Shown: piece by piece, positions 50,130 through 59,334 of the stretch
Layout: every line of letters starts with the position of its first letter
Numbering within the stretch: the first letter of the stretch is position 1
Assembly (NCBI RefSeq): GCF_043197795.1
Contig: NZ_JBICTU010000001.1
Location: forward strand, 310,001-374,000
DNA: 64,000 nucleotides
Reading direction: 5' to 3'
Source of the DNA: Sphaerisporangium sp040649355
GTDB taxonomy: Bacteria; Actinomycetota; Actinomycetes; Streptosporangiales; Streptosporangiaceae
Translations under genes and position numbers: made by a program
Notes under the pieces: model-generated
The model's input: only the letters and a program-made list of their open reading frames with translations
Database searches by the model: none
What the model was told of the DNA's origin: nothing

Positions 50130-52190
50130 TTAGTCGCGGATGGCGGGCATCGTGCCGGTGATGGCCTCGGTCTCCTGCGGGACGGGATCGGGAAGGATCT
50201 CCCGGACGCGGTCCTGGATCAGCCGGGAGATCTCCTCCTGGGTCTGGAGGCCGTCGACGACCAGGTAGCGGTCGGGGTCGGCGGCGGCCAGCGCCCGGAA
50301 CTCACGGCGGACCCGCTCGTGGAACTCCAGGGGCTCGGACTCGATGCGGTCGGCGGGCGAGCCCAGCCTGGCGAGCCCGACCGACGGCGGCACGTCGATC
50401 AGCACGGTGAGATCGGGCACCAGCGCGCCCGTGGCCCAGGAGTTCACCTTGGCGACGTCCTGCGCCTCCAGTTCCCGTCCGGCACCCTGGTAGGCCAGCG
50501 AGGAGTCGACGTACCGGTCACAGGTGACCATCGCCCCCCGGTAGAGCGCGGGCCTGATGACCTTCTCGACGTGCTCGGCGCGGTCGGCCGCGTACAGCAA
50601 CGTCTCGGCGCGGGCGGAAAGCCCCTGGTGGGCGGCGTCCAGCAGGATGGCCCGGAGCCGCATGCCGATCTTGGTCGAGCCGGGCTCGCGGGTCTGGACG
50701 ACGTCGAAGCCCTGGTCGCGCAGCCAGATGGCGGCCAGCCGCGACTGGGTCGTCTTGCCCGACCCCTCGCCGCCCTCGAAGGCGATGAACAGGCCGCGCG
50801 ACTGCTCGGCGGTCTCGGGCACGAACCGCTCGCCGCGCAGGGCGGCCATCAGGTCGGACCCGATGGGCACGTGGCGCCGGTCGTCCATGTGCCGCAGGGC
50901 GAGCACGCCGACGGCGACCGCCACGATGGCGCCGATCAGCATGACGAGGTTGGGGCCGTCGAAGTTGTAGGCCACCCCGGCGCCGATCGTGAACCGGTGC
51001 TTGCCGAACAGGCCGGCGAGGGCGGGGGCGACGGCGACCACGAGGAGGAGGGTGACCCGGGCGAGCGACTGCAGGAAGGAGAACGTGCGGCCGCGCATGC
51101 CGTCTTCGACTTCCAGGCCGATCAGCGTGTACCCGATGATCCACGCGATGCCCGCGCACGCGCCGAGCACGACGACCAGCATGACCACGATCACCAGGTT
51201 GTGGATGAGCGCGGTGGCGGCGAGCACGATGCCGGCCGTGATGATCGCGAGCCCGAACAGGCGCCGCCGCGACAGCTCGCTCAGCAGGCGGGGGCCGAAG
51301 AAGATGCCGAGGGCCATGCCGACGAACACCGCGGCGAAGACCATGCCGTACGCGGCGTCCCCGCCGCCGAGCGTGACCACGTACACCTTGGCGATGCCGA
51401 TGACCGCGCCGCCCGCCGCGAACGCCCCCAGCATGCCGATGACCAGGCCGCGGACCATGCGGTTGGCGCCGACGTACCGCCAGCCCTCGACGATCTGCCT
51501 GAGCATCGACGGCGTGGAGACCCGGGTGGTGTGCCCCTTGGGGATGCTCTTGAGCGTGAAGATCAGGAACGCGGAGATCAGATAGGCCAGGGCGTTGATG
51601 ACCAGCGCCGGATGCGCGGGCTCCCAGGCCATGCTCGGGACGGCCTTGCCCAGCACCTCGACGACCACCGAGATCACCGCGAACAGCGCCGCGGCGACCG
51701 GCGCCGTGCCGTACGTCACCAGCAGGTTGAGCTGGTTGGCCTCCTCCAGCCGCTCTTTGGGCACCAGGTTGGGCACGGTCGCGTCCTTGGCGGGCACCCA
51801 GAAGAGGTTCACGCACTCGACGAGGAACGTGGCGACGATGATCCACTGGTAGCTGTTGACCAGCGGGATCGACAGCACTAGGGCGAACCGCAGCAGGTCG
51901 CTGAAGAACATCGTGAGCCGCCGGTCGAACCGGTCGGCGAACGCGCCGGCGAGCGGCCCGAGCACGACGGCGGGCAGCATCTTGACGACGAAGACGCCGC
52001 CGATGGCGAGGCTCTGCGCCTGGTAGCCGGAGTTCCTGGTGAGGTACGCGGCGAAGGCCGTGATCGCGATGATGTTCAGCCAGTCGCCCAGGCTGCAGAC
52101 CGCCATGGCCGTCCAGAGCCGACGAAATGGTGCGTTCGCCAGCACGTGCGGGGATTTACGACGCGTAGCGGACCGGCCGGAGGTGGTCAT
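50130..52190 (-). CDS. tmk: MFS transporter fused to thymidylate kinase
   Basis: A 686-residue fusion. Residues ~1-440 are a 12-helix MFS permease (FADRFDRR loop between helices 2 and 3). Residues ~465-670 are dTMP kinase: FEGGEGSGKTTQ P-loop, CDRYVDSSLAYQG, DVPPSVGLARL. The kinase makes dTDP for DNA synthesis. The fusion occurs in several actinomycetes; the transported substrate is unknown. There is no stop or start signal between the parts. Followed by holB. Confidence 0.92.
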   Translation of the reverse strand: MTTSGRSATRRKSPHVLANAPFRRLWTAMAVCSLGDWLNIIAITAFAAYLTRNSGYQAQSLAIGGVFVVKMLPAVVLGPLAGAFADRFDRRLTMFFSDLLRFALVLSIPLVNSYQWIIVATFLVECVNLFWVPAKDATVPNLVPKERLEEANQLNLLVTYGTAPVAAALFAVISVVVEVLGKAVPSMAWEPAHPALVINALAYLISAFLIFTLKSIPKGHTTRVSTPSMLRQIVEGWRYVGANRMVRGLVIGMLGAFAAGGAVIGIAKVYVVTLGGGDAAYGMVFAAVFVGMALGIFFGPRLLSELSRRRLFGLAIITAGIVLAATALIHNLVIVVMLVVVLGACAGIAWIIGYTLIGLEVEDGMRGRTFSFLQSLARVTLLLVVAVAPALAGLFGKHRFTIGAGVAYNFDGPNLVMLIGAIVAVAVGVLALRHMDDRRHVPIGSDLMAALRGERFVPETAEQSRGLFIAFEGGEGSGKTTQSRLAAIWLRDQGFDVVQTREPGSTKIGMRLRAILLDAAHQGLSARAETLLYAADRAEHVEKVIRPALYRGAMVTCDRYVDSSLAYQGAGRELEAQDVAKVNSWATGALVPDLTVLIDVPPSVGLARLGSPADRIESEPLEFHERVRREFRALAAADPDRYLVVDGLQTQEEISRLIQDRVREILPDPVPQETEAITGTMPAIRD

Positions 52191-52547
52191 GATGTCAGCG
52201 TATCCAGGTGCTCGCTGGGCTGGGGCGGATCGAAGGCAGGACCGAATCGCCTGCCCGCTCCTCTCCCGAGCGTATTACCTACCCGGCGCCTCTCGCAGGC
52301 GACATGCAGGGAAAGGTCAGATTGATCCCGCATTGGCGGGACGCCCGAAGCGGACAACCTTGCCGGCGAAGACCACCCAGCGGTCACCAGAGGGGCGACG
52401 GCCCTGTGCCTGGCGACACCCCGAAAGTAACCCGGACGCGAGGAATCGCGACAAAGACGGTGCCCACTACAGGCCACCCTCTTGCCAACGATAAGGTAAC
52501 CCTGTCCTAATTTAGGCAAGGCTAAGGCAAGCATCAGGGAGACCACA
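52191..52547. other. Divergent promoter region of tmk fusion and efe operon
   Basis: 357 bp, no gene seen. The right end holds the iron box before efeU. Confidence 0.55.
52512..52528 (+). promoter_or_regulatory. DtxR/IdeR-type iron box
   Basis: TTAGGCAAGGCTAAGGC matches the DtxR/IdeR/DmdR consensus (TTAGGTTAGGCTAACCTAA) at most positions and lies 20 bp before the efeU start. Confidence 0.78.
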
Positions 52548-53399
52548 GTGTTCGCGAGTTACCTCATCGGTCTGAGAGAGGGCCTCGAAGCGACCCTTGT
52601 CGTCTCCATCCTTGTCGCCTTCCTGGTGAAGAGCGACCGCCGCGACAGGCTGCCGCTCGTGTGGATCGGGGTCGCCGCGGCCGTGGCCCTGTCGGTCTCG
52701 TTCGGCGCGCTGCTCACCTTCACCGCCGCACAGCTCGACTCGCGCCAGCACGAGCTGTTCGACGCGATCGCGTCGCTCGCCGCAACGGTGTTCGTCACCT
52801 TCATGATCTTCTGGATGCGTACGGCCGCCCGGCGCCTGTCCGGCGACCTGCGCGCGAAGCTCAGCGACGCGCTGAACCTCGGCGCCGGGGCCGTCGTCGT
52901 CATGGCCTTCCTCGCGGTGGCGCGCGAGGGGCTGGAGACCGCGCTGCTGTTCTTCGCCGCCGCCCAGGGCGCGACCACCAGCTCCACCCCGCTCATCGGC
53001 ATCTCCCTCGGCCTCGCCACCTCGATCGCGCTCGGCTGGGCGCTGTACGCGAGCGCGCTGCGCATCAACCTCGGCAAGTTCTTCACCTGGACCGGCCTGC
53101 TGCTGATCGTGGTGGCCGCGGGCATCTTCAAGTACGGCGTGCACGACCTCATCGAGGCCGGCGTGGTCCGTGTGCTGGACACTCCGGCCTTCGACCTGAC
53201 GAGCGCCCTGCCGCCCGACGCCTGGTACACGACCCTGCTCAGCGGCATCTTCAACTTCACCCCGCAGCCCAGCATCCTGGAGACCATCGCCTGGGTGGCC
53301 TACCTCGTGCCGGTGCTGTTGCTGTTCATCGTGCCTTCCCGCAAGGGACCCGGCGCCTCACGCGCGCCGTCCGCGGCCGCCGCGTCCACCTCCTCCTGA
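52548..53399 (+). CDS. efeU: FTR1-family iron permease
   Basis: A 283-residue FTR1 permease with two REGLE motifs (GLREGLEATLV and AREGLETALLF) and about seven helices. It imports ferric iron produced by the EfeO/EfeB partners. GTG 52548 has GGGAG upstream. First gene of efeUOB, 60 bp before efeO, under the iron box. Confidence 0.94.
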   Translation: MFASYLIGLREGLEATLVVSILVAFLVKSDRRDRLPLVWIGVAAAVALSVSFGALLTFTAAQLDSRQHELFDAIASLAATVFVTFMIFWMRTAARRLSGDLRAKLSDALNLGAGAVVVMAFLAVAREGLETALLFFAAAQGATTSSTPLIGISLGLATSIALGWALYASALRINLGKFFTWTGLLLIVVAAGIFKYGVHDLIEAGVVRVLDTPAFDLTSALPPDAWYTTLLSGIFNFTPQPSILETIAWVAYLVPVLLLFIVPSRKGPGASRAPSAAAASTSS

Positions 53400-53459
53400 C
53401 CCCTTTCCTCCCTCATGACCTCGATAGATGCGACCCCGGTCGACCCGAACTGGAGAACC

Positions 53460-54599
53460 ATGCGTACCCCCCTTGCCCTCACCGCAGGCGCGCTGGCCCT
53501 GGCGGGGCTCACCGCCTGCTCGTCGACGAGCGGCGGGGATGACACGGCCGCCCAGTCCTCCGGCAAGCCCGGCAAGATCACAGTCGCCGCCTCCGACACC
53601 GACTGCAAGGTCTCCACGGCCGCCCTGCCCGCCGGCACCTCGACGTTCTCCGTCACCAACGGGGGCAGCAAGGTCACCGAGTTCTACGTGTACGCCGCCG
53701 GTGACCGCGTCATGGGCGAGGTGGAGAACATCGTCCCCGGGCTCACCCGCGAGGTCCTCATCGAGCTGCCCGCGGGCGCGTACGAGGCGGCCTGCAAGCC
53801 CGGCATGATCGGCAAGGGCATCCGCAACCCGCTGAAGGTCACCGGCGCGGCCGTACCGCTCACCGACGACGCCAAGCTCGCCAAGGCGACCACCGACTAC
53901 CAGCGGTACGTGAAGAGCCAGAGCGAAACCCTGCTGGTCAAGACCCAGGAGTTCGTGGACGCCGTCAAGGCGGGCGACATCGACAAGGCCAAGGCGCTGT
54001 TCCCGATCGCCCGCACGTACTGGGAGCGCATCGAGCCCGTCGCCGAGAGCTTCGGCGACCTCGACCCCGCCATCGACGCCCGCGAGGGCGATCTGGCCAA
54101 GGGCGAGGAGTGGACCGGATTCCACAAGATCGAAAAGGACCTGTGGGTCACGAAGGACATCAGCAAGGACGGTCCGATCGCGGACAAGCTGATGGCCGAC
54201 GTGAAGGAGATCGTCGCGAGGTCGATCACGGAGAAGGTCGCCCCCCTCAAGCTGGCGAGCGGCGCCAAGGAGCTCCTCGACGAGGTCGCCACCGGCAAGA
54301 TCACCGGCGAGGAGGACCGCTACTCGCACACCGACCTGTGGGACTTCGCCGCCAACCTCGAAGGGTCGCAGGCGGCGGTCTCCGCCCTCCGCCCGGTCCT
54401 GGACGAGCGCGCCCCCGACCTCGCCAAGACGCTGGACGAGAAGTTCGCGGCGGCCGAGGACACCCTGGTCAAGCACAGGTCGGGCGACGGCTGGAAGCTC
54501 CACACCGAGCTGTCCAAGGCCGACCTCAAGGAACTGTCCGATGCCATCAACGCCCTCGCGGAGCCGATCAGCAAGGTGGCCGCAGTGGTGGCCCAGTGA
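53460..54599 (+). CDS. efeO: EfeO iron-binding lipoprotein
   Basis: A 379-residue lipoprotein (lipobox LTAC). An N-terminal cupredoxin-like domain (~40-130; Cys in DTDCKVS and AACKPGM) is followed by a C-terminal M75/imelysin-like domain with the HxxE motif (GFHKIEKDLW). EfeO gathers iron outside the membrane for EfeU. ATG 53460 has GGAG four bases upstream. 76 bp before efeB. Confidence 0.93.
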   Translation: MRTPLALTAGALALAGLTACSSTSGGDDTAAQSSGKPGKITVAASDTDCKVSTAALPAGTSTFSVTNGGSKVTEFYVYAAGDRVMGEVENIVPGLTREVLIELPAGAYEAACKPGMIGKGIRNPLKVTGAAVPLTDDAKLAKATTDYQRYVKSQSETLLVKTQEFVDAVKAGDIDKAKALFPIARTYWERIEPVAESFGDLDPAIDAREGDLAKGEEWTGFHKIEKDLWVTKDISKDGPIADKLMADVKEIVARSITEKVAPLKLASGAKELLDEVATGKITGEEDRYSHTDLWDFAANLEGSQAAVSALRPVLDERAPDLAKTLDEKFAAAEDTLVKHRSGDGWKLHTELSKADLKELSDAINALAEPISKVAAVVAQ

Positions 54600-54675
54600 G
54601 CCGGCCCCGTCCCACCGCGGGACCGCGTACGGGCAGGGCCGCAGGTTCGAGACCGCAAACGGGCGAGGAGGCGAA

Positions 54676-55926
54676 GTGACGCAGATCAACCGCCGCAGGC
54701 TGTTCGGGATGGGGGCGGCCGGCGTGGCCGCCGTCGGTGTGGGGGCATTCGCCACCCACTCCGTGCTGGAGGGCGCGGCGCCCGCCGCCGCGGCCTCCGC
54801 CTCCGATCCCGTGCCGTTCTACGGCGAGCACCAGGCCGGCATCGTCACCCCCGCCCAGGACCGCCTGCACTTCGTCAGCTTCGACGTCATCACCAAGAAG
54901 CGCGCCGAGCTGGTCGACCTGCTCCAGGAGTGGACCGCGGCGGCGGCTCGGATGACCCAGGGCAAGGACGCGGGGACGTTCGGCGCCGTCGGCGGCGCGA
55001 TCGAGGCCCCGCCGGACGACACCGGCGAGGCGCTCGGCCTGCCCGCCTCCGGGCTCACCATCACCATCGGCTTCGGGCCGTCGCTGTTCGACGCCCGCTT
55101 CGGGCTCGCGAGCAAGAGACCCGCCGCCCTGGCCGACCTGCCGAAGTTCCCCGGCGAGGACCTCCTCGCCGAGATCTCCGGCGGCGACATCTGCGTCCAG
55201 GCCTGCGCCCACGACCCGCAGGTCGCGGTGCACGCGGTACGCAACCTGGCGAGGATCGGCTTCGGCAAGGTGTCGATCCGCTGGTCGCAGCTCGGCTTCG
55301 GCCGTACGTCCTCGACCTCGCGCGCGCAGGCCACCCCGCGCAACCTGATGGGCTTCAAGGACGGCACCAACAACCTCAAGCTCGAAGACGCCGCCCTGCT
55401 CAGGCAGCAGCTGTGGGCCGCACCCGGGGACGGGCCCGCGTGGATGGACGGCGGCAGCTACATGGTCACGCGCAAGATCCGCATGAACATCGAGACCTGG
55501 GACAGGACCTCCCTGTCCGAGCAGCAGCAGATCTTCGGCCGCGACAAGGGCGAGGGCGCGCCGCTCGGCAAGAAGCACGAGTTCGACCAGCTCGACTTCG
55601 CCGCCAAGGACCCCGAAGGCGCCCCGGTCATCGCGATGGACTCCCACGTACGGCTCGCGCACCCCTCGACGCACGGGAACGCCCACCTGCTCCGGCGGGG
55701 CTACAACTACGTGGACGGCTCCGACGGGCTCGGACGGCTCGACGCCGGGCTGTTCTTCATCGCCTACCAGCGGGACCCGCACAAGCAGTTCGTCCCCATC
55801 CAGATGGAGCTGGCCCGCAAGGACTCCCTGAACGAGTACATCAAGCACGTCTCCAGCGGCCTGTTCGCCTGCCCGCCGGGACTCCGCGACGCCGGCGACT
55901 ACTGGGGCCGGACCCTGTTCGCCTGA
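54676..55926 (+). CDS. efeB: EfeB, Tat-exported DyP-type peroxidase
   Basis: A 416-residue DyP peroxidase with a Tat signal (NRRRLFGMGAAGVAAVGVG). GFKDGTNN is the GXXDG haem-pocket motif with the distal Asp; the proximal His is in SHVRLAHP; LLRRGYNY follows. It oxidises substrates at the expense of peroxide and helps the efe system obtain iron, including from haem by some accounts. GTG 54676 has GGAGG five bases upstream. Last gene of the operon. Confidence 0.93.
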   Translation: MTQINRRRLFGMGAAGVAAVGVGAFATHSVLEGAAPAAAASASDPVPFYGEHQAGIVTPAQDRLHFVSFDVITKKRAELVDLLQEWTAAAARMTQGKDAGTFGAVGGAIEAPPDDTGEALGLPASGLTITIGFGPSLFDARFGLASKRPAALADLPKFPGEDLLAEISGGDICVQACAHDPQVAVHAVRNLARIGFGKVSIRWSQLGFGRTSSTSRAQATPRNLMGFKDGTNNLKLEDAALLRQQLWAAPGDGPAWMDGGSYMVTRKIRMNIETWDRTSLSEQQQIFGRDKGEGAPLGKKHEFDQLDFAAKDPEGAPVIAMDSHVRLAHPSTHGNAHLLRRGYNYVDGSDGLGRLDAGLFFIAYQRDPHKQFVPIQMELARKDSLNEYIKHVSSGLFACPPGLRDAGDYWGRTLFA

Positions 55927-56001
55927 GCGCTCGACGACGCCCCTGAGGACGTACATCTCTACGTGCCTGCCGACGACGCCGGGCTGGGAGGCTCTCAACG
56001 C

Positions 56002-56042
56002 GTCTGAGGACGCCTCACATCGAGCGTGAGGCGTCCTCAGAC
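56002..56042. terminator. Bidirectional terminator between efeB and topA
   Basis: A perfect 17-bp stem (GTCTGAGGACGCCTCAC and its complement) with a 7-base loop between convergent genes. Confidence 0.88.
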
Positions 56043-56047
56043 GGGCG

Positions 56048-58696
56048 TCAGGACTTCGCGCCGGCCTTCGCGCGCGGGCGCTTCGGCGCCGGGCCGCGGG
56101 CGCGGCGCTCCGCGAGGAGCTCGGCGGCGCGCTCGATCGTGATCTCCTCCACGGAGTCTTCCTTGCGCAGCGACGCGTTGGTCTCGCCGTCGGTCGCGTA
56201 TGGCCCGAAACGGCCCTCCTTGACCACGACCGGCTTCTTGGAGACCGGGTCCACGCCGAGCTCCCGCAGCGGCGGGGCGGCGGCCGCACGGCCCCGTCCC
56301 CGCTGCTTGGGCTGGGCGAACAGCTCCTTGGCCTGCTCGATCGTGACCGTGAAGAGCTCCTCTTCCGAGGCCAGCGAGCGTGAGTCGGTGCCCTTCTTGA
56401 TGTACGGCCCGAACCTGCCGTTCTGCGCGGTGACCTCCTCGCCGTCGACCTCCCCCAGCACTCGGGGCAAGGACAGCAGCTTGAGCGCGTCGTCCAGCGA
56501 CACGGTGTCCAGCGACATCGACTTGAGCAGGGAGCTCGTACGCGGCTTGGCCGCGACCTTCTTGGTCTTCTTCTTGCCGTCGGCGGGAGGCTCCTCCTCG
56601 GGCAGCAACTCGGTCACGTACGGCCCGAAACGCCCGGTCTTGGCCACGATCATGTGCCCGGTGGCCGGGTCGGCCCCCAGCTCACGCTCGCCGCTCGGCT
56701 GGCTGAACAGCTCCTCGGCCTTCTCGGCCGTGAGCTCGTCGGGCGCGAGGTCCTCGGGGACGTTGACGCGTGCCCCGTCGCGGTCGAGGTAGGGGCCGTA
56801 CCGCCCGACGCGGATCACGATGTCGGTGCCCTTGATCGGGAACGAGCTGATCTCGCGGGCGTCGATGTCCCCGAGGTCGCTCACCAGCTCCTTGAGGCCG
56901 TCGTCGCCCTGCTCGCCGTAGTAGAACCGGCGCAGCTCGGGCACCCGCTCGGCCCTGGCGTTGGCGATGTCGTCGAGTACCTTCTCCATCTCGGCGGTGA
57001 AGTCGTAGTCGACGAGGTTGCCGAAGTGCCGTTCGAGCAGGTTGACCACGGCGAACGCCAGGAAGGACGGCACCAGCGCCGTGCCCTTCTTGAAGACGTA
57101 TCCCCGGTCGAGGATCGTGCCGATGATCGACGCGTACGTCGACGGGCGGCCGATCTCGCGATCCTCCAGCTCCTTGACCAGCGACGCCTCGGTGAAGCGG
57201 GACGGCGGGCGGGTCGAGTGGCCCTCGGCCGCCAGCTCCAGGGCCGCCAGCGGGTCGCCCTGGCCGAGGTTGGGGAGCCGGCTCACCGAGTCGTCACGGG
57301 CGGTCGAGGGGTCGTCCGCCCCCTCCACGTACGCCTTCAGGAAGCCGTAGAACGTGATCGTGCGGCCGGAGGCGCTGAACTCGACGCTCTCGCCGGTGCT
57401 GGAGGTGCCGCCGATGCGCACGCTGACCGACTCGCCGACGGCGTCCTTCATCTGGGAGGCCACCGTGCGCTGCCAGATCAGCTCGTACAGCCGGAACATG
57501 TCCTGGGTGAGGCCGGTCTCGCCGGGCGTGCGGAACTCGTCCCCAGAGGGCCTGATGGCCTCGTGAGCCTCCTGGGCGTTCTTGACCTTGCTCGCGTACA
57601 CCCTGGGCTTGTCCGGGACGTACTCCGAGCCGTACAGCCGCACGGCCTGGTTCCTGGCAGCGGTCAGCGCCGTCTCGGACAGCGTCGTGCTGTCGGTACG
57701 CATGTAGGTGATGAAGCCGTTCTCGTACAGCTTCTGGGCGACCTGCATCGTGTACTTGGCGGAGAAGCCGAGCTTCCGGCTGGCCTCCTGCTGCAGGGTC
57801 GTCGTCCGAAAGGGAGCGTACGGCTTGCGTGTGTACGGCTTGCTCTCGACCGACGTGACCGAATAGGCGGAGCCCTCCAGGCGCTGCGCCAGGGCGCGTG
57901 CGGCCTGCTCGTCGAGGTGGAGGGTCTCGGGGCTCTTGATCGTGCCGGTGCTGGCGAAGTCGCGGCCCTGCGCGACCCTGCGGCCGTCCACGCCGGTCAG
58001 GGTCGCGTTGAAGGACCTCGGGTCCTCGTCGCGGCCGGTGTCGAAGAGCGCCTGAAGGTCCCAGTAATCGGCCGAGGTGAACGCGATGCGCTCGCGCTCG
58101 CGCTCGACGACCAGCCTCGTGGCCACCGACTGGACGCGGCCGGCCGACAGGCGGGGCTTGACCTTCTTCCACAGGACCGGGCTGACCTCGTAGCCGTAGA
58201 GCCTGTCGAGGATGCGGCGGGTCTCCTGCGCGTCGACCAGGCGGAGGTTCAGGGCACGCGGGTTAGAGACCGCCTCGCGGATGGCCTGGGGCGTGATCTC
58301 GTGGAACACCATGCGGTGCACGGGGACCTTGGGCTTCAGCACCTCCTGCAGGTGCCAGGCGATCGCCTCGCCCTCGCGGTCCTCGTCAGTGGCGAGATAG
58401 AGCTCGTCGGCGTCCTTGAGAAGCTGCTTGAGCTTGGACACCTGCGATTTCTTGTCCGGGTTGACAACGTAGAGAGGCTCGAACTCGTGGTCCACGTTGA
58501 CCCCGAGGCGGGCCCATGCCTCGCCCTTGTACCTCTCGGGGATGTCGTCGGCCTTTTCGGGCAAATCCCGAATATGGCCGATGCTGGACTCCACGATATA
58601 GCCGCGCCCGAGGTACCCGGCGATCGTCTTCGCCTTCGCGGGCGACTCGACGATCACCAGGCGGGTTCCGCCGGCGTTGCCGTTGTTGGCTGGCAC
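56048..58696 (-). CDS. topA: DNA topoisomerase I
   Basis: An 882-residue type IA topoisomerase relaxing negative supercoils. Toprim opens with LVIVESPAKAKTIAGYLG; the active-site Tyr is in GFITYMRTDSTTLSE. The C-terminus has four actinobacterial Topo_C repeats (GRYGPYLD, GRFGPYVT, GRFGPYIK, GRFGPYAT) and a basic tail, with no zinc fingers. GTG 58696 is preferred for the AGGA seven bases upstream; an earlier ATG at 58786 gives an unrelated N-terminus. Confidence 0.95.
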   Translation of the reverse strand: MPANNGNAGGTRLVIVESPAKAKTIAGYLGRGYIVESSIGHIRDLPEKADDIPERYKGEAWARLGVNVDHEFEPLYVVNPDKKSQVSKLKQLLKDADELYLATDEDREGEAIAWHLQEVLKPKVPVHRMVFHEITPQAIREAVSNPRALNLRLVDAQETRRILDRLYGYEVSPVLWKKVKPRLSAGRVQSVATRLVVERERERIAFTSADYWDLQALFDTGRDEDPRSFNATLTGVDGRRVAQGRDFASTGTIKSPETLHLDEQAARALAQRLEGSAYSVTSVESKPYTRKPYAPFRTTTLQQEASRKLGFSAKYTMQVAQKLYENGFITYMRTDSTTLSETALTAARNQAVRLYGSEYVPDKPRVYASKVKNAQEAHEAIRPSGDEFRTPGETGLTQDMFRLYELIWQRTVASQMKDAVGESVSVRIGGTSSTGESVEFSASGRTITFYGFLKAYVEGADDPSTARDDSVSRLPNLGQGDPLAALELAAEGHSTRPPSRFTEASLVKELEDREIGRPSTYASIIGTILDRGYVFKKGTALVPSFLAFAVVNLLERHFGNLVDYDFTAEMEKVLDDIANARAERVPELRRFYYGEQGDDGLKELVSDLGDIDAREISSFPIKGTDIVIRVGRYGPYLDRDGARVNVPEDLAPDELTAEKAEELFSQPSGERELGADPATGHMIVAKTGRFGPYVTELLPEEEPPADGKKKTKKVAAKPRTSSLLKSMSLDTVSLDDALKLLSLPRVLGEVDGEEVTAQNGRFGPYIKKGTDSRSLASEEELFTVTIEQAKELFAQPKQRGRGRAAAAPPLRELGVDPVSKKPVVVKEGRFGPYATDGETNASLRKEDSVEEITIERAAELLAERRARGPAPKRPRAKAGAKS

Positions 58697-58916
58697 GCTG
58701 CTTCCTACCTCGCTGTTCGCTGTCGTTCTCCTGCCGATCACGCACGAAGCGCCTAGGCGGCGCCCCGGTTGATCCGTCACAGGCATGAAGGTAACCCGTC
58801 GGACTACCCGGTCACTTACCGGTGTTCACCTACCTGGACCCGATACCCACGAGGACGCAGAATAGAGCCCAGAGAGTGCCAGCGTCCCCTTGCACACCCT
58901 TCGGAGACTAACCGCT

Positions 58917-59102
58917 GTGCTCGAGTACTCCTATTTGGACCTGTACCTCCCGCGCGGGACCACGCGGGAAACCGCCCGCAGGGTTCTTACTGAGCATGCC
59001 GAATACGGACATTGGGAGCTGGACCTCCTGCGGCTGTATCCCGATGGCCGTCGGTACGTACGGCTGCGCCGCAAGATCCTACGAGTGGCCAGCACACTGT
59101 AA
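58917..59102 (+). CDS. DUF5703 protein
   Basis: A 61-residue protein with the DUF5703 pattern (LEYSYLDLYLPRGTTRETA, then YGHWELDLLRLYPDGRR). Function unknown; widespread in actinomycetes. GTG 58917 follows CGGAG by ten bases. Divergent from topA. Confidence 0.8.
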   Translation: MLEYSYLDLYLPRGTTRETARRVLTEHAEYGHWELDLLRLYPDGRRYVRLRRKILRVASTL

Positions 59103-59137
59103 TCTCCGTCGGCCCCACTGTAACCCCCCCGGACATG

Positions 59138-59178
59138 GCTTTGCCCGCTCCGGGCCGCGCCCCCGGAACGGGCAAAGC
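59138..59178 (+). terminator. Terminator hairpin after DUF5703 gene
   Basis: GCTTTGCCCG and CGGGCAAAGC with an inner TCCGGG/CCCGGA stem, 36 bp after the stop. Confidence 0.7.
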
Positions 59179-59254
59179 ATCTGTGCTTCGCCGCGCGAGT
59201 CCAGCTCAGCGGCCCAGGACCGCGGCCGTTCTCGCGGCGGCGAAGCGTCTATGG

Positions 59255-59278
59255 CTCCGCCGTGATATCACGGCGGAG
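59255..59278. repeat. Perfect 24-bp palindrome
   Basis: CTCCGCCGTGAT followed directly by its inverted complement, with no spacer, in the convergent region between the DUF5703 gene and the chaplin gene. Confidence 0.85.
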
Positions 59279-59334
59279 GGTCTGCGATCGGCCGTTGGGT
59301 CACGGCGAACGATCTGGAGCCACAGCTAGTCGGC

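Noticed and set aside
49992..51881. Long forward frame opposite the MFS-kinase fusion
   Set aside because: His/Asp-rich shadow translation without domains.
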